Part shown: positions 1 through 8,724 of the stretch, piece after piece
How the letters are laid out: the number at the start of each line of letters is the position of its first letter
Numbering within the stretch: the stretch's first letter is position 1
Assembly: GCF_019823105.1 (NCBI RefSeq)
Contig: NZ_CP081958.1
Span: forward strand, 124,001 to 188,000
Reading direction: 5' to 3'
From: Halobaculum magnesiiphilum
GTDB taxonomy: Archaea > Halobacteriota > Halobacteria > Halobacteriales > Haloferacaceae
Length of the DNA: 64,000 nt
Program-made: the position numbers and the translations under genes
The notes under the pieces: generated by a model
Databases searched by the model: none
Seen by the model: the letters and a program-made list of their open reading frames with translations, nothing else
Told to the model about the DNA's origin: nothing

Positions 1-529
1 CCGTGCGCTCTGCGTCGGCGAACAGGTCCGCGGCGGCGTCGAGGCTCTCCGCCTCCCTCGCCAACACGGACTCCATCGCGCCGAGTTCGTCCCGCCGCGT
101 CGCCGCCAGCGTTCGAAGGTGTGCGCTCGTCTCCGGGGTGAACCGGCACCCCGGCTCCGTGAGGAGTCGTGCGACGCCCGCGTCGAACTCCGCCTCGATG
201 GTCTCCGCCAGCGTCTCCGTCGGCCCCGACGTCTCCACGTCGGCGAGGCTGTGGGGACGGATCAGCGTCGCGAACCGCTCGCGAACCGTCCCGATGCGCG
301 ATCCGGCGTCGCCGACGGCGGGCGCCCGACACGCAACGGCGCCCGACGCGCTCGAAGCGCCGGCCGCGACGCCGCCCGCCGCACCGTCGTCGTCGACACC
401 CTCGACCGGGATCCGGGCGATCTCGCGGCGGAACTCCTCGTACGCCTCGCGCTTGGCGGCGACGGCGTCCCGCTCGTCGGCCACCCGGTCCCGGGCGGCC
501 GACAGCGTCGCCGCGGCGTCGTCGGTCAT
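1..529 (-). CDS. hypothetical helical protein (partial)
   Basis: The gene begins with ATG at 529 and its frame stays open to the left edge, so only the first 176 or so residues are seen. They are rich in Ala, Glu, Asp and Arg, with a heptad-like helical stretch near residues 10-35 that could form a coiled coil. No signal peptide or membrane segment is visible. The ATG overlaps the stop of the preceding gene (ATGA, 526-529), so the two are probably co-transcribed and translationally coupled. I recall haloarchaeal families of this look, but I do not recognise a function. Confidence 0.65.
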   Translation of the reverse strand, partial: MTDDAAATLSAARDRVADERDAVAAKREAYEEFRREIARIPVEGVDDDGAAGGVAAGASSASGAVACRAPAVGDAGSRIGTVRERFATLIRPHSLADVETSGPTETLAETIEAEFDAGVARLLTEPGCRFTPETSAHLRTLAATRRDELGAMESVLAREAESLDAAADLFADAERT

Positions 530-1512
530 CGCTCCCCCTCGATCGTCGTCAGCCCGGTGGCCTCGTCCGCCGGGTTCGTCGTGACCGTGAGGCGCCACGC
601 GCCGGAGGGCTCGCGCGTCGCGTCGGTGACCGCCACCGCCGAGACCGACGCCCGACCGAACAGCGCGACCACCACCGGGAGGGTGACGATGCGGTCGGGG
701 TCGCCGTCGGTTCCATCGTTCCCCTGCTCGTCGCCGTCGTCGTCACCGGCGTCGACGAGAGGGTCCCCGCCGTCGACGAGGGCGTAGCCGTCGAGTTCGA
801 CGCGCCACGTGCGGCTCTCTCCGTCGAGGTCGACTGCCGCGGGCGAGACGGCGTACGACCGCAGCATCCCCGCCGTCCGCAGGCGCGCCAAGGCCGCCTC
901 GAGGGGGTCGCCGTCGAGCGGCGCCACGGACAGTCGCTCGCCGGCGTCGCGGAGCACGGCGAGCGTCTCCTCGTCGTCGAGGTGCCCGGCGAGGCCGTCG
1001 GCGACGCTCGCCAGCAAGCGGAGACACAGTTCATCGGGCCCGTCGACCGACTCCGCCGCCGCGAAGTACGTGTCCATGATGGTGTCCTGAACCGCCGTGT
1101 GCGGGGAGTCGGCGACGGCCTCGAACACGACGCCGACGACGGCGTGACACAGGTCGATCGCCGAGTCGGACGCGTATCCGTCGAACGCGTGGCGCTCGGT
1201 TGCTCCCCTGCCGTCGAAGCCTTCGTCGGTCGCGTCGTGGGGGGAACCGTCCGACTCGACCGTCGGCGCGTCGGCGCGTTCGACGGCGACGAGGTCGTAG
1301 AACGGGACCTGCGGGTCGTACCGGCGCAACGCGGCGCGGTACTGCTCGCCGCAGCGCGCCGCCGCCCGCGCGGTCGCGCGGGTGTCGAACGCGAGCCCCG
1401 CCACGGGGACCGGGCGCTCGCCGGTGCGGGCACACCGGAGTCGGTAGGCGCCCGTCGGGTCCGCGAGCGATTCGATGTGGCGTCTGAGGTCGCCGAGGGT
1501 GGTTCCGATCAT
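526..1512 (-). CDS. conserved haloarchaeal hypothetical protein
   Basis: A 328-residue acidic soluble protein starting with ATG at 1512 (MIGTTLGDLRR). The N-terminal 60 residues look like a small alpha/beta unit and the middle is helical. The C-terminal third is beta-rich with an acidic low-complexity spacer (DAGDDDGDEQGNDGTDGD, about residues 245-262). No catalytic motif, zinc site or TM helix is visible. It forms a two-gene unit with the coiled-coil gene that follows it. It sits 56 bp downstream of an iron-binding lipoprotein gene on the same strand, so it could lie at the tail of that iron-regulated operon, but nothing in the protein itself suggests a role in iron. Confidence 0.7.
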   Translation of the reverse strand: MIGTTLGDLRRHIESLADPTGAYRLRCARTGERPVPVAGLAFDTRATARAAARCGEQYRAALRRYDPQVPFYDLVAVERADAPTVESDGSPHDATDEGFDGRGATERHAFDGYASDSAIDLCHAVVGVVFEAVADSPHTAVQDTIMDTYFAAAESVDGPDELCLRLLASVADGLAGHLDDEETLAVLRDAGERLSVAPLDGDPLEAALARLRTAGMLRSYAVSPAAVDLDGESRTWRVELDGYALVDGGDPLVDAGDDDGDEQGNDGTDGDPDRIVTLPVVVALFGRASVSAVAVTDATREPSGAWRLTVTTNPADEATGLTTIEGER

Positions 1513-1568
1513 GGTGGGGTGGGAACTGGAACGGAGGGGTCGGCGTCGGGACCCGTCCGCGGTCCCGA

Positions 1569-2879
1569 CTACTCGACCTCGCCGCGGATCGCCGCGGCGA
1601 CGCGCTCGCGGTCGAACAGCCGCTCCTCCTCCGGGATCTCCGGGTACGGGCCGTTCTCGTAGGTCGGCCACTCGCCGAACGCATCGGGGTAGAGCTGTTT
1701 CGCGCTCATCTCCAGCTGGAAGAGGTTGAGGATCGGCCCCTGGTAGCGCGCGCCCTGCGGGTGGACGCGTCCATTCGCGATCGCGGTGATCTCGCCGCCG
1801 ACGGGGTGGGATTCGAGCGTCGAGCGGACCTCGGCCATGTCGGTCGTCGGGAGCATCCCGCCGAGGTAGAGGATCACCTCGGGGTCGGCCTCGAGCAGTT
1901 GTTCGTAGTCCACGATATCCCCCGATGACACGGACCCGTCGAAGGCGTCGCGCGGCGCAAGCGGCCGGGTGTGGGCGGTGAGGAACCCGGGGTTGTCGAG
2001 CGTGTACGCGTAGATCGTCTCCAGGTCGGCCGAGGAGAACAGCACCGTTCGCGGGCGCTCGGACTCTGGCGGGAGGCCGACCTCGATGGTCGCGAGCAGG
2101 TCGTCGCGGACGGCGGCCAACTCCTCGTAGCGGGCGCGTTCGCGGAACGCCTCGGCGACCAACTCGAACTGCTCCCACAGCCCGTAGTACTCGTAGCCGT
2201 CGGCCCACTGGCCGGTCGGTTCCTGATGGCGGTCGCTGAGGGAGTTCCCGAACCACGGGCCGACGTTCTCCGCGATCTCGTCGATGTCCTCGCGGTCCCA
2301 GCTCTCCAACTGCGTCATCCACGCGGGGTCCGCGAGGTGCACGTCGCTGTCGAGTTCGTACACGACCTCCTTGTCCGGGTCCCACGAGGAGTACAGCCCC
2401 GACCAGTCGAGCGAGACGCCGGGAAGGCGCTCGACGAACTGGTTCCACAGCGAGTCGTAGTAGTCGGGCGCGTGCATCGCGGTCACGCCGTCCCCGCGGC
2501 CGAGCGCGAACGCCATGTCCGCGTGGTGGGTCAGGCGCGTGAACACCGTCTCCGGCGGCGACTCGAACGTCACCTCCCCGACCGGCGACATCGAGACGCT
2601 GTAGGAGCCGTCGGCGGCGGCCGCCTCCGTCGTCGACTCCGTCGCGTTGGCCGTCGGGGTCGCCGCGGCGGCGTCCTCTGTCACGGTCGCGGTCGCGCCG
2701 GCGTCGCCGTCGCCGTTGCCCGCACAGCCGGCGAGCAGGCCGGCGGCCGCGAGCGCGCCGCTCAGCTGTACGTAGTCGCGCCGTGTCGGCCACCCGCTCC
2801 TGGTCGACTCGTCGGTGTCAGCGCCGGTGCTGTCGACCGTGCGGTCGGTGCTGTCAGTGGTGTCGCTCGTGTCGGTCAT
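1569..2879 (-). CDS. ABC-type iron/siderophore substrate-binding lipoprotein
   Basis: A 436-residue secreted solute-binding protein. A twin-arginine signal (TRRDYVQLSGALAAAG) at about residues 32-48 ends in a lipobox, LLAGC. An acidic, threonine- and alanine-rich linker follows, then a periplasmic-binding fold of the Fe3+-siderophore/cobalamin type with VGEVTFESPPETVF at its start. It would sit on the outer face of the membrane, capture a ferric chelate and pass it to an ABC permease, although no permease or ATPase gene is nearby. It starts 2 bp after its paralogue at 2882-4126, and the pair clearly arose by duplication: both carry conserved segments such as VDYEQLLE/WDYEQLLE and YQGPI.NLFQ. 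Its expression should follow the iron box upstream of the paralogue. Confidence 0.85.
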   Translation of the reverse strand: MTDTSDTTDSTDRTVDSTGADTDESTRSGWPTRRDYVQLSGALAAAGLLAGCAGNGDGDAGATATVTEDAAAATPTANATESTTEAAAADGSYSVSMSPVGEVTFESPPETVFTRLTHHADMAFALGRGDGVTAMHAPDYYDSLWNQFVERLPGVSLDWSGLYSSWDPDKEVVYELDSDVHLADPAWMTQLESWDREDIDEIAENVGPWFGNSLSDRHQEPTGQWADGYEYYGLWEQFELVAEAFRERARYEELAAVRDDLLATIEVGLPPESERPRTVLFSSADLETIYAYTLDNPGFLTAHTRPLAPRDAFDGSVSSGDIVDYEQLLEADPEVILYLGGMLPTTDMAEVRSTLESHPVGGEITAIANGRVHPQGARYQGPILNLFQLEMSAKQLYPDAFGEWPTYENGPYPEIPEEERLFDRERVAAAIRGEVE

Positions 2880-2881
2880 GG

Positions 2882-4126
2882 TTAGAACTCCCCGTTGACG
2901 ATGTCGGCGACGCGCTCGTGGTCGAACAGCCGCTCCTCCTCGGGTGTTTCCCCGACGCCGCGCCACTCGCCGAACTGCTCGGGGTAGAACTGCTTCGCGG
3001 CCACCTCCGTCTGGAAGAGGTTGATGATCGGCCCCTGGTAGGAGGTGCCGCCGCGGTAGATCCGGTCGTTTCGGACCGCGGAGAGTTGCGTCCCGACCGG
3101 GTCCTCGCGCATCCGGTCCATCCGCGCCTCGAACTCCTGGTCGGAGACGTGCGAGAAGCCGTACTGGAACACCAGCACGTCGGGGTCGACCTCCAACAGT
3201 TGTTCGTAGTCCCACTCGGCGTAGCTCCCGTCGATCTCGTCGTCGAACGCGCCGCGCATCCCGAGGTCACGGTACTGCTTGTGTCCGTTGCCGTCGTGGA
3301 CCGGGTACGCGTAGAAGGACCCGCCCTCGAAGTCGGAGTTCACCGACAGCAGGCCGACGCTCGGGCGGTCGTCCTCCGGCGGGAGGTCCGCCCGGATCGT
3401 CGCGAGCGTCTCCTCGTGGACCGCCCTCATCGCCTCGAAACGTTCGCGCTCGTCGAACACGTCCGCGATCTTCTCGAACGCCTCGTACAGCGAGTAGTAC
3501 GGGTAGTCGTGCCAGTCGTCGCCGCGGCGGCGGATGGAGTTGCCGACGATGGGGCCGACGTTGTCCACGACCTCCGCGAAGTCGTCGTCGGTCCAGTTGT
3601 CGTCCAGCAACTGCAGGAAGTTCGGGTCGAACAGGTGAACGTCGCAGTCCAGCTCGTAGAACGCCTCCTTGTCGATGGTACCCTCGCCCATGAGCTGCGG
3701 AACGTCGGAGAAGTCGACATCGACGCCCGGGAGCGCGTCGAAGAACCTCATCGGCCAGTTCTCGGTGAAGACCAGGCCGCGGAGGCCGTCGAGCTGGCCG
3801 AGCGCGATCGCCATGTCGCCGTAGGTGCTGAAGTACGACATCCAGCGCTCGGGCGTCGAGTCGAATGTGACCTCGCCCATCGGCTCCATCGTCACGGTGT
3901 AGGGAGCGTCCTCGCCGGTGGCCGTCGGTGTCTCGCCGTCGTCGCCGGCGGTTCCCGTTTCCGTCGGGTCGCCGGCCGGTCCCGTCTCGGTCGAATCGCC
4001 GCCGGTCCCGCCGGTCCCGCCGGTACAGCCGGCGAACAGGCCGCCCGCGGCGACCGCGCCGCCGTACTTCACGTACTCCCGCCGGGTCGGTCCGTCGCCG
4101 TCTCGGTCTGCGGTCTCTCTCGGCAT
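2882..4126 (-). CDS. ABC-type iron/siderophore substrate-binding lipoprotein
   Basis: A 414-residue paralogue of the next gene. The N-terminus carries a Tat motif (TRREYVKYGG) and a lipobox (GLFAGC, Cys about residue 34), then a Gly/Thr linker and a periplasmic-binding domain. It is the first gene of a two-gene operon (the next ATG is 2 bp beyond its TAA). The ATG at 4126 lies 4 bp from a TTTAGGC-CA-GCCTAAA palindrome, so transcription is probably repressed by a DtxR/IdeR-type metalloregulator when iron is sufficient. Family knowledge supports ferric-siderophore binding outside the cell; the exact ligand cannot be told. Confidence 0.85.
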   Translation of the reverse strand: MPRETADRDGDGPTRREYVKYGGAVAAGGLFAGCTGGTGGTGGDSTETGPAGDPTETGTAGDDGETPTATGEDAPYTVTMEPMGEVTFDSTPERWMSYFSTYGDMAIALGQLDGLRGLVFTENWPMRFFDALPGVDVDFSDVPQLMGEGTIDKEAFYELDCDVHLFDPNFLQLLDDNWTDDDFAEVVDNVGPIVGNSIRRRGDDWHDYPYYSLYEAFEKIADVFDERERFEAMRAVHEETLATIRADLPPEDDRPSVGLLSVNSDFEGGSFYAYPVHDGNGHKQYRDLGMRGAFDDEIDGSYAEWDYEQLLEVDPDVLVFQYGFSHVSDQEFEARMDRMREDPVGTQLSAVRNDRIYRGGTSYQGPIINLFQTEVAAKQFYPEQFGEWRGVGETPEEERLFDHERVADIVNGEF

Positions 4127-4130
4127 GTGA

Positions 4131-4146
4131 TTTAGGCCAGCCTAAA
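4131..4146. promoter_or_regulatory. DtxR/IdeR-type iron box
   Basis: The palindrome TTTAGGCCAGCCTAAA has 7-bp arms around a CA spacer and lies 4 bp upstream of the ATG of the lipoprotein operon. It matches the TTAGG..CCTAA core bound by DtxR-family iron regulators (Idr1/Idr2 and SirR in haloarchaea). The AT-rich stretch at 4147-4156 is a plausible TATA region, so a bound repressor would cover the transcription start. Confidence 0.75.
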
Positions 4147-4223
4147 AGTTGAAAACGGTATCGGTTCGCGGGGGCGACAGCCGGGCGTCGGCGTTCGGAG
4201 GCGGATTCGCTCGCTACGAGCCC

Positions 4224-5252
4224 CTACTCGTCGGTCTCGGCTGAAGCGTCGGTCGCAGTGGCGACCGCCGCCCCGTCGTGGTCACGTCCGTCGAGGTACG
4301 CACGGATCGTCCCGTCGTCGAGCTCGTCAAGCAGGTCCGCGGCGTCGTGGGCGTCGACGACGGCTTCGGGGTCGAGATGGCCCGCAAGCGTGCGGTGGCC
4401 GCTCGCGGCCCGGGCTTCGATCTCCTCGTCGGGTAGATACGGCGAACGCCCCTCGTCGAGGTACGCCTCGCGGACGCGTCGGAAGCGCTCGGAGTCGACA
4501 TCGACGGGCGCGTGCTCGGCGTGGTGTTCATCGAACCACTCGACCCAGCGCTCGCGCTCGGCCCACTCGCCTGTCAACTCCGCCTCACGTCGGACCCAGT
4601 CGACGCCCTCGGCGGCCTCCGGCCACCAGCCGTCGGCGATCCGCACGTCGGCGAGTACGCGCCGCGCGACCATCGCGCCCCGGCCCGCCGCGGCGATCGC
4701 CTGGGCGTCGGTCTCCGGTGACGGCGACGCGACGTACAGTCCCTCGACGGGCGTCGCGCCCTCGTCGTCGGCGTAGTCGCGAGCGAAGTGTCGGTGCGTC
4801 TCGCCGTCGTGGTCGTGGGTCTCGAACATCGCGTCCTCGTCGTCGAGGCCGCGGAGGAACTCGCCGTCGTAGCGGGCGGCCGCGACGACGCGGGTCGCCG
4901 TGATCGGGTCGCCCTCCTGCGGCGTCACGCGGAAGCCGTTGGCGTCGTCTTTGTCGCCGTCGTTGTCGTCTTTGTCGCCGTCGTCGTCGCCGCCGATCCA
5001 CTCGACCGACTCGACCATGTCGTCGACGAGCGTCCCGCCGGCGGCCTCGATGTGGTCGTGTGCCAGCGCGTAGAACGTCTCCACGTCGATGCCGGCGGGG
5101 AAGCCGAGGTAGTTCTCGAGGTGCGCGCACCGGCCGATCGAGGAGCGGCCACGGTCGTACACGACCGTGTCAAGTCCGCTTCGGGCGAGGAAGACGGCGG
5201 TCGAGGCGCCGGCGGGACCGCCGCCGGCGACGGCCACGTCGTGGTCGGCCAT
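4224..5252 (-). CDS. FAD-dependent oxidoreductase (thioredoxin-reductase-like)
   Basis: A 342-residue flavoprotein. The N-terminus has the Rossmann dinucleotide motif VAVAGGGPAGAS (residues 6-17), and a GLYVASPSPETDAQAIAAAGRG segment further on resembles the second FAD-contact motif of this fold. There is no CxxC redox pair, so it is not a classical thioredoxin reductase. Acidic insertions (GGDDDGDKDDNDGDKDD) and an extra helical C-terminal region of about 130 residues are unusual. It sits behind its own iron box and an aborted Tat leader ORF, and next to siderophore-binding genes. A role in reductive iron release, or in siderophore modification, is therefore an inference. ATG at 5252. Confidence 0.7.
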   Translation of the reverse strand: MADHDVAVAGGGPAGASTAVFLARSGLDTVVYDRGRSSIGRCAHLENYLGFPAGIDVETFYALAHDHIEAAGGTLVDDMVESVEWIGGDDDGDKDDNDGDKDDANGFRVTPQEGDPITATRVVAAARYDGEFLRGLDDEDAMFETHDHDGETHRHFARDYADDEGATPVEGLYVASPSPETDAQAIAAAGRGAMVARRVLADVRIADGWWPEAAEGVDWVRREAELTGEWAERERWVEWFDEHHAEHAPVDVDSERFRRVREAYLDEGRSPYLPDEEIEARAASGHRTLAGHLDPEAVVDAHDAADLLDELDDGTIRAYLDGRDHDGAAVATATDASAETDE

Positions 5253-5254
5253 CG

Positions 5255-5341
5255 TTACTCCGCCCCCGCGACGACGGCGCCGCCGGATCTCGCGTACTCC
5301 CTGTGCGTCGGTCGGTCCCCGTGTCGCCCGTCGTTCGTCAT
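5255..5341 (-). pseudogene. truncated Tat-leader remnant of an iron-binding lipoprotein
   Basis: A 28-codon ORF from ATG 5341 to TAA 5255. It reads like the start of the lipoprotein at 2882-4126: charged N-terminus, THREYARSGGAVVAG, then a stop exactly where the hydrophobic core and lipobox should continue. The real paralogue has TRREYVKYGGAVAAGG. The next ATG (5252, FAD oxidoreductase) follows 2 bp after the stop. It looks like the promoter and first codons of a duplicated binding-protein gene now joined to another gene. It could still be translated as a leaderless mini-ORF that feeds ribosomes into the downstream gene. Confidence 0.6.
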
Positions 5342-5346
5342 GTGAT

Positions 5347-5360
5347 TTAGGCTCGCCTAA
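5347..5360. promoter_or_regulatory. DtxR/IdeR-type iron box
   Basis: TTAGGCTCGCCTAA is a palindrome with 6-bp arms around TC, 5 bp upstream of the mini-ORF ATG at 5341. It is the same element and nearly the same spacing as at 4131-4146. A further half site (CGCCTAAA) lies at 5382-5389. It predicts iron repression of the FAD oxidoreductase transcript. Confidence 0.75.
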
Positions 5361-5413
5361 TTGAGTAAATCGGTTTCGGTTCGCCTAAAGAAACCGTTCC
5401 GCCCGAACGGGGA

Positions 5414-6547
5414 TCAGCGAGGGGATCCGCACACCGGGCAGATCGGGGCGGTGTCGGGAACGTCGGTTCCGCAGTGGGGACAACGGGTCTCGTTCGGCCG
5501 TCGGATCGCCGTCACCGCGGCCTCGCTCGTCGCGCGGACGCCCTCGACCGTCCCGACGGCTGCGTCGTCCCCGCACGCGTCGTCCTCGGGAGCGTCGTCC
5601 CCGAACACGCCTTCCGGTTCCGGACCGGGGTCGGCGTCGGACTCTTGGACGAGTCCCGCGTCCACGTCGGCGGCCGACGCCAGCGCGAACCGGACGCGGT
5701 CGGCCACGAACCTCGTGGCGTCGCCGTCGGCTTCCTCGACGCGTGCGGCCGCTCGGAGGTCGTCCGCGACGCCGGGGACGGTCCCGATGGCGGCTCCGGC
5801 GCCGTCCTCGATACCCCCCGCGCCGTCCTCGGTTTCCTCGGGGTCGTCCGCACGGGTGAGGAGCCCGAGCGCCTCGGCGGCGCGTCCGCGGACGTACGGG
5901 CTTTCGTCATCAAGCCGCGCGACCAGCGCCGGGCGCGCGTCCGTCAGCCGTTCGGGATCGACACAGCCGACGACGACGAGCGCGGCGAGCAGGTGATAGC
6001 GGACCGTCTCCGCGTCGTCGTCGAGGTGTTCGGCGAGGTCGGCGACGCGGTGGCGGAGCCGGTCGGGGTCCCCGAGCGCGACGTGCTCCAGCGCCTTCGC
6101 CAGCTTCTCGCGCACCTCCCGATCGTCGAACGCGAGCCCGATCCTGAGGTCTGCGAGCAGCTCCGGCGACGCGACCGCCGCCGGGTCGGCGACGGCGGCG
6201 TAGCCGAGCGCCTCCGCCGCGCGGGCCCGAACGTAGTAGAACTCGTCCTCGTCGGCCAGTCGCTCGGCCAACGCCTCGCGGACCGGGACCACGCGCTCGG
6301 GGCAACGCTCGGCGACGGCGACGAACACCTTCGCCGTCGAGAGCCGGACCGCACGGTCGGGGTCGGTCAGGTACGGGACGACCGCGTCGGCGACGCGGCC
6401 GACCGCCGCGGGGTCGTCCTCGGCGGCCGAACGGAGCGCCCGCAGGAGGTCCTTGCGCTCGCGGGCGTCGCCCTCGCGTCGGTCGGCGAGGCGGGCGCGT
6501 ACGGCGTCCGTGTCGTCTCGGTCGAGCAGCGTCGTGATATCCGTCAT
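5414..6547 (-). CDS. HEAT-repeat protein with C-terminal zinc ribbon
   Basis: A 377-residue soluble protein starting with ATG at 6547. Residues about 25-260 are a run of helical HEAT/armadillo-type repeats (for example VRARAAEALGYAAV and VRGRAAEALGLLTR). A long acidic, disordered segment follows. The last 30 residues form a zinc ribbon, CPHCG...CPVCG, ending in SPR. HEAT repeats usually scaffold protein or nucleic-acid contacts; the partner is unknown. It is divergent from the SRPBCC gene at 6736 and shares the 188-bp intergenic region with it. Confidence 0.8.
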   Translation of the reverse strand: MTDITTLLDRDDTDAVRARLADRREGDARERKDLLRALRSAAEDDPAAVGRVADAVVPYLTDPDRAVRLSTAKVFVAVAERCPERVVPVREALAERLADEDEFYYVRARAAEALGYAAVADPAAVASPELLADLRIGLAFDDREVREKLAKALEHVALGDPDRLRHRVADLAEHLDDDAETVRYHLLAALVVVGCVDPERLTDARPALVARLDDESPYVRGRAAEALGLLTRADDPEETEDGAGGIEDGAGAAIGTVPGVADDLRAAARVEEADGDATRFVADRVRFALASAADVDAGLVQESDADPGPEPEGVFGDDAPEDDACGDDAAVGTVEGVRATSEAAVTAIRRPNETRCPHCGTDVPDTAPICPVCGSPR

Positions 6548-6647
6548 CGTCGGTCGGTCCGGCCGGGCGTCCGCCGGGTCGACCGCCGGTTTCGCCCCGC
6601 GGTACAAAACCGCACCGCCGCCGGCGCCGATCCGCCGTTCCGTCCGG

Positions 6648-6680
6648 GGACGGTCTGGCATTCGATGCGGACGGTCTGGC
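6648..6680. repeat. 21-bp-period direct repeat in divergent promoter region
   Basis: GGACGGTCTGGC occurs at 6648-6659 and again at 6669-6680, two helical turns apart, between the divergent genes starting at 6547 and 6736. The spacing suits a dimeric regulator bound on one DNA face. No regulator is known for it. Confidence 0.35.
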
Positions 6681-6735
6681 TCCCGCCTCGTGGCGGAGGC
6701 CGAACCCTTACCTCCGGTCCGGCGTATCCGATGCC

Positions 6736-7278
6736 ATGGACGAGCTCGTCGTCTCGACGGACGTGTACGTCGCACCCGAGGAGGCGTACGAGTTCCTCCT
6801 CGAGTTCCCGCGCTACGAGCGCTACACGGAGTACCTCGACAAAGTATCGCGCACCCACGGCGACGGCGGGCCGGGGTCGCGCTACGCGCTCCGGTTCTCG
6901 TGGTGGAAGCTCACCTACACCGCGCGCTCGGAGGTGACGGAGGTGACACCGCCGACGCGGATCGACTGGCGCGTGCTCAAGGACATCGACGCCAGCGGCG
7001 CGTGGCTCATCGAGCCGTTCGACGAGCTGCCGGCGGACGCGCCCGCCGACGCGACCGAGGGCTGTCGGGTGACGCTCTCGATCCGCTTCGACGCCGACAG
7101 CGCCGACTCCTCGTCGGTGTCGCTCCCGCCGCTGGTCTCCTTCGGGTGGGTGCTCGACAAGGTGAAGGGGCTCGTCGCCGAGGAGGCCGAGCGCGTCGTT
7201 CGCCGGGCAGTCGCGGATCTGGAGGGGCGCGAGCGCCAGGTCAGTCTCACGGTTCGAACGGACTCCGAGGCGCTGTGA
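6736..7278 (+). CDS. SRPBCC (START-like) family protein
   Basis: A 180-residue cytoplasmic protein starting with ATG at 6736. The opening VSTDVYVAPEEAYEFLLEFPRYERY is typical of the polyketide cyclase/coenzyme Q-binding (RatA-like) SRPBCC fold. An amphipathic C-terminal helix (LVAEEAERVVRRAVADLE) closes the hydrophobic cavity in this fold. Such proteins bind lipidic or aromatic ligands or act as membrane-lipid chaperones; the ligand is not predictable here. It is followed after 95 bp by trkA on the same strand. Confidence 0.8.
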   Translation: MDELVVSTDVYVAPEEAYEFLLEFPRYERYTEYLDKVSRTHGDGGPGSRYALRFSWWKLTYTARSEVTEVTPPTRIDWRVLKDIDASGAWLIEPFDELPADAPADATEGCRVTLSIRFDADSADSSSVSLPPLVSFGWVLDKVKGLVAEEAERVVRRAVADLEGRERQVSLTVRTDSEAL

Positions 7279-7373
7279 CCCGCCGATAGCGGGGGAAAGC
7301 GCGGTCTACGCGAGTCCGGAACGCTCATCCCCCTCGGTCGAACAGGTGGGCGTATGACTGGGGTGGCTCCGGC

Positions 7374-8711
7374 GTGCGCGTGCTGATCATCGGCGCCGGG
7401 CAGGTCGGCGAGAGCATCGCCGCGGACCTCGACGACAGCCACGAGGTGGTGATCGTCGAGCGCGACGCGGAGCGGTGCGACGAGCTGACCTACTCGCTGG
7501 ACGTGTTGACGATCAACGGGGACGGCACCGCCGTCTCGACGCTGGAGGAGGCCGGGGTCGCCGACGCCGACATGGTCGTCGCCTCGACCGACGACGACGA
7601 GACGAACATCGTCGCCTGCTCGACGGCGAAGGCCGTCAGCGACTCGTTTACCGTCGCCCGGATCAAGAACACCGAGTACCTCCGTACCTGGGAGCGTTCG
7701 CGCACGGCGTTCGGCATCGATCACATGGTGTGTACGAACCTGCTCACCGCCGAGTCGATCGTCCGGGTGATCGGGCTGCCCGCGGCACACCAGGTCGACC
7801 TCTTCGCGGACGAGACGGTGCAGATGGCGGAGTTCGACGTGAGCGAGGGGAGCCCGCTGGCGGGCCAGACCGTCAGCGAGGCCGACCGGTTCGACTCGCT
7901 CACCTTCGCGTCGCTCATCCGCGACGACGAGGTCGTCATACCCGGGGGGGAAACCCGGATCGCCGCCGGCGACCGCGCAGTCGTCATCGGCTCGCCGGGC
8001 AGCGTGCGCGGGTTCGCCGCCGACGTGGCGCCCGACGAGCACGTCGGGACGAACGAGGAGGTGGTCGTCGTGGGCGGCTCGGAGATCGGCTACCACGCCG
8101 CCCGCCTGCTCGCCGATCGTGGGTTCTCCCCCCGGCTGATCGAGCAAGACGAGGAGCGCGCCCGCGAGCTCGCGGAGGACCTCCCCGACACCGTGGTGAT
8201 GCAGTCGGACGCCACCGACGTGGGCTTCCTCGAACGCGAGCGCGTCGGCGAGGCCGACGTGCTCGTGGCGGCGCTGGACTCCGACGAGAAGAACCTCCTG
8301 TCGTGTCTGTTGGCGAGCCGCCTCGGCGTCGAGCGGACGGTCGCGGTCGTCGACCGGACCGTCTACGTCGACCTGTTCGAGACGGTCGGCATCGACGTGG
8401 GCGTCAGCCCGCGTGCGGTCGTCGCCGAGGAGATCTCCCGGTTCACGCGGGAGGGGAGCGCCGAGAACGTCGCGCTCATCGAGGACGACCGCGCGGAGGT
8501 ACTGGAGGTCGAGGTGACCGAGGAGTCGCTGCTCGCGAACCGCCCGATCAGCGAGTCGATCCACGACTTCCCCGACTGCCTGGTGATCGGCGCGATCACC
8601 CGCGACGGCGAGCTTGTCACCCCCCGGGGCGACACCGTGATCGAGCCCGGCGACCACGTCGTCGTCTTCTTCGAGGAGAGCGCCGTCGACGAGGTCACGA
8701 GCAAGATCTGA
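7374..8711 (+). CDS. trkA: Trk potassium uptake regulatory protein TrkA
   Basis: A 445-residue cytoplasmic regulatory subunit of the Trk/Ktr K+ channel. It has two tandem RCK modules. Each has an NAD-binding Rossmann start (VLIIGAGQVGESIA at residues 3-16; VVVVGGSEIGYHAA about residue 231), followed by an RCK_C domain (GSPLAGQTV.. about residue 163 and EESLLANRPI.. about residue 385). Length and duplication match the E. coli-type TrkA. Nucleotide binding gates the TrkH pore, which matters in a salt-in haloarchaeon. The start is GTG at 7374 because the next in-frame ATGs fall inside the first Rossmann fold. The TrkH gene is not in this window. Confidence 0.93.
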   Translation: MRVLIIGAGQVGESIAADLDDSHEVVIVERDAERCDELTYSLDVLTINGDGTAVSTLEEAGVADADMVVASTDDDETNIVACSTAKAVSDSFTVARIKNTEYLRTWERSRTAFGIDHMVCTNLLTAESIVRVIGLPAAHQVDLFADETVQMAEFDVSEGSPLAGQTVSEADRFDSLTFASLIRDDEVVIPGGETRIAAGDRAVVIGSPGSVRGFAADVAPDEHVGTNEEVVVVGGSEIGYHAARLLADRGFSPRLIEQDEERARELAEDLPDTVVMQSDATDVGFLERERVGEADVLVAALDSDEKNLLSCLLASRLGVERTVAVVDRTVYVDLFETVGIDVGVSPRAVVAEEISRFTREGSAENVALIEDDRAEVLEVEVTEESLLANRPISESIHDFPDCLVIGAITRDGELVTPRGDTVIEPGDHVVVFFEESAVDEVTSKI

Positions 8712-8724
8712 GGCGGCCTGGCGA

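Noticed and set aside
5382-5389. Third iron box
   Set aside because: Only one half site (CGCCTAAA) is present, without a matching arm at the right spacing; noted but not annotated separately.
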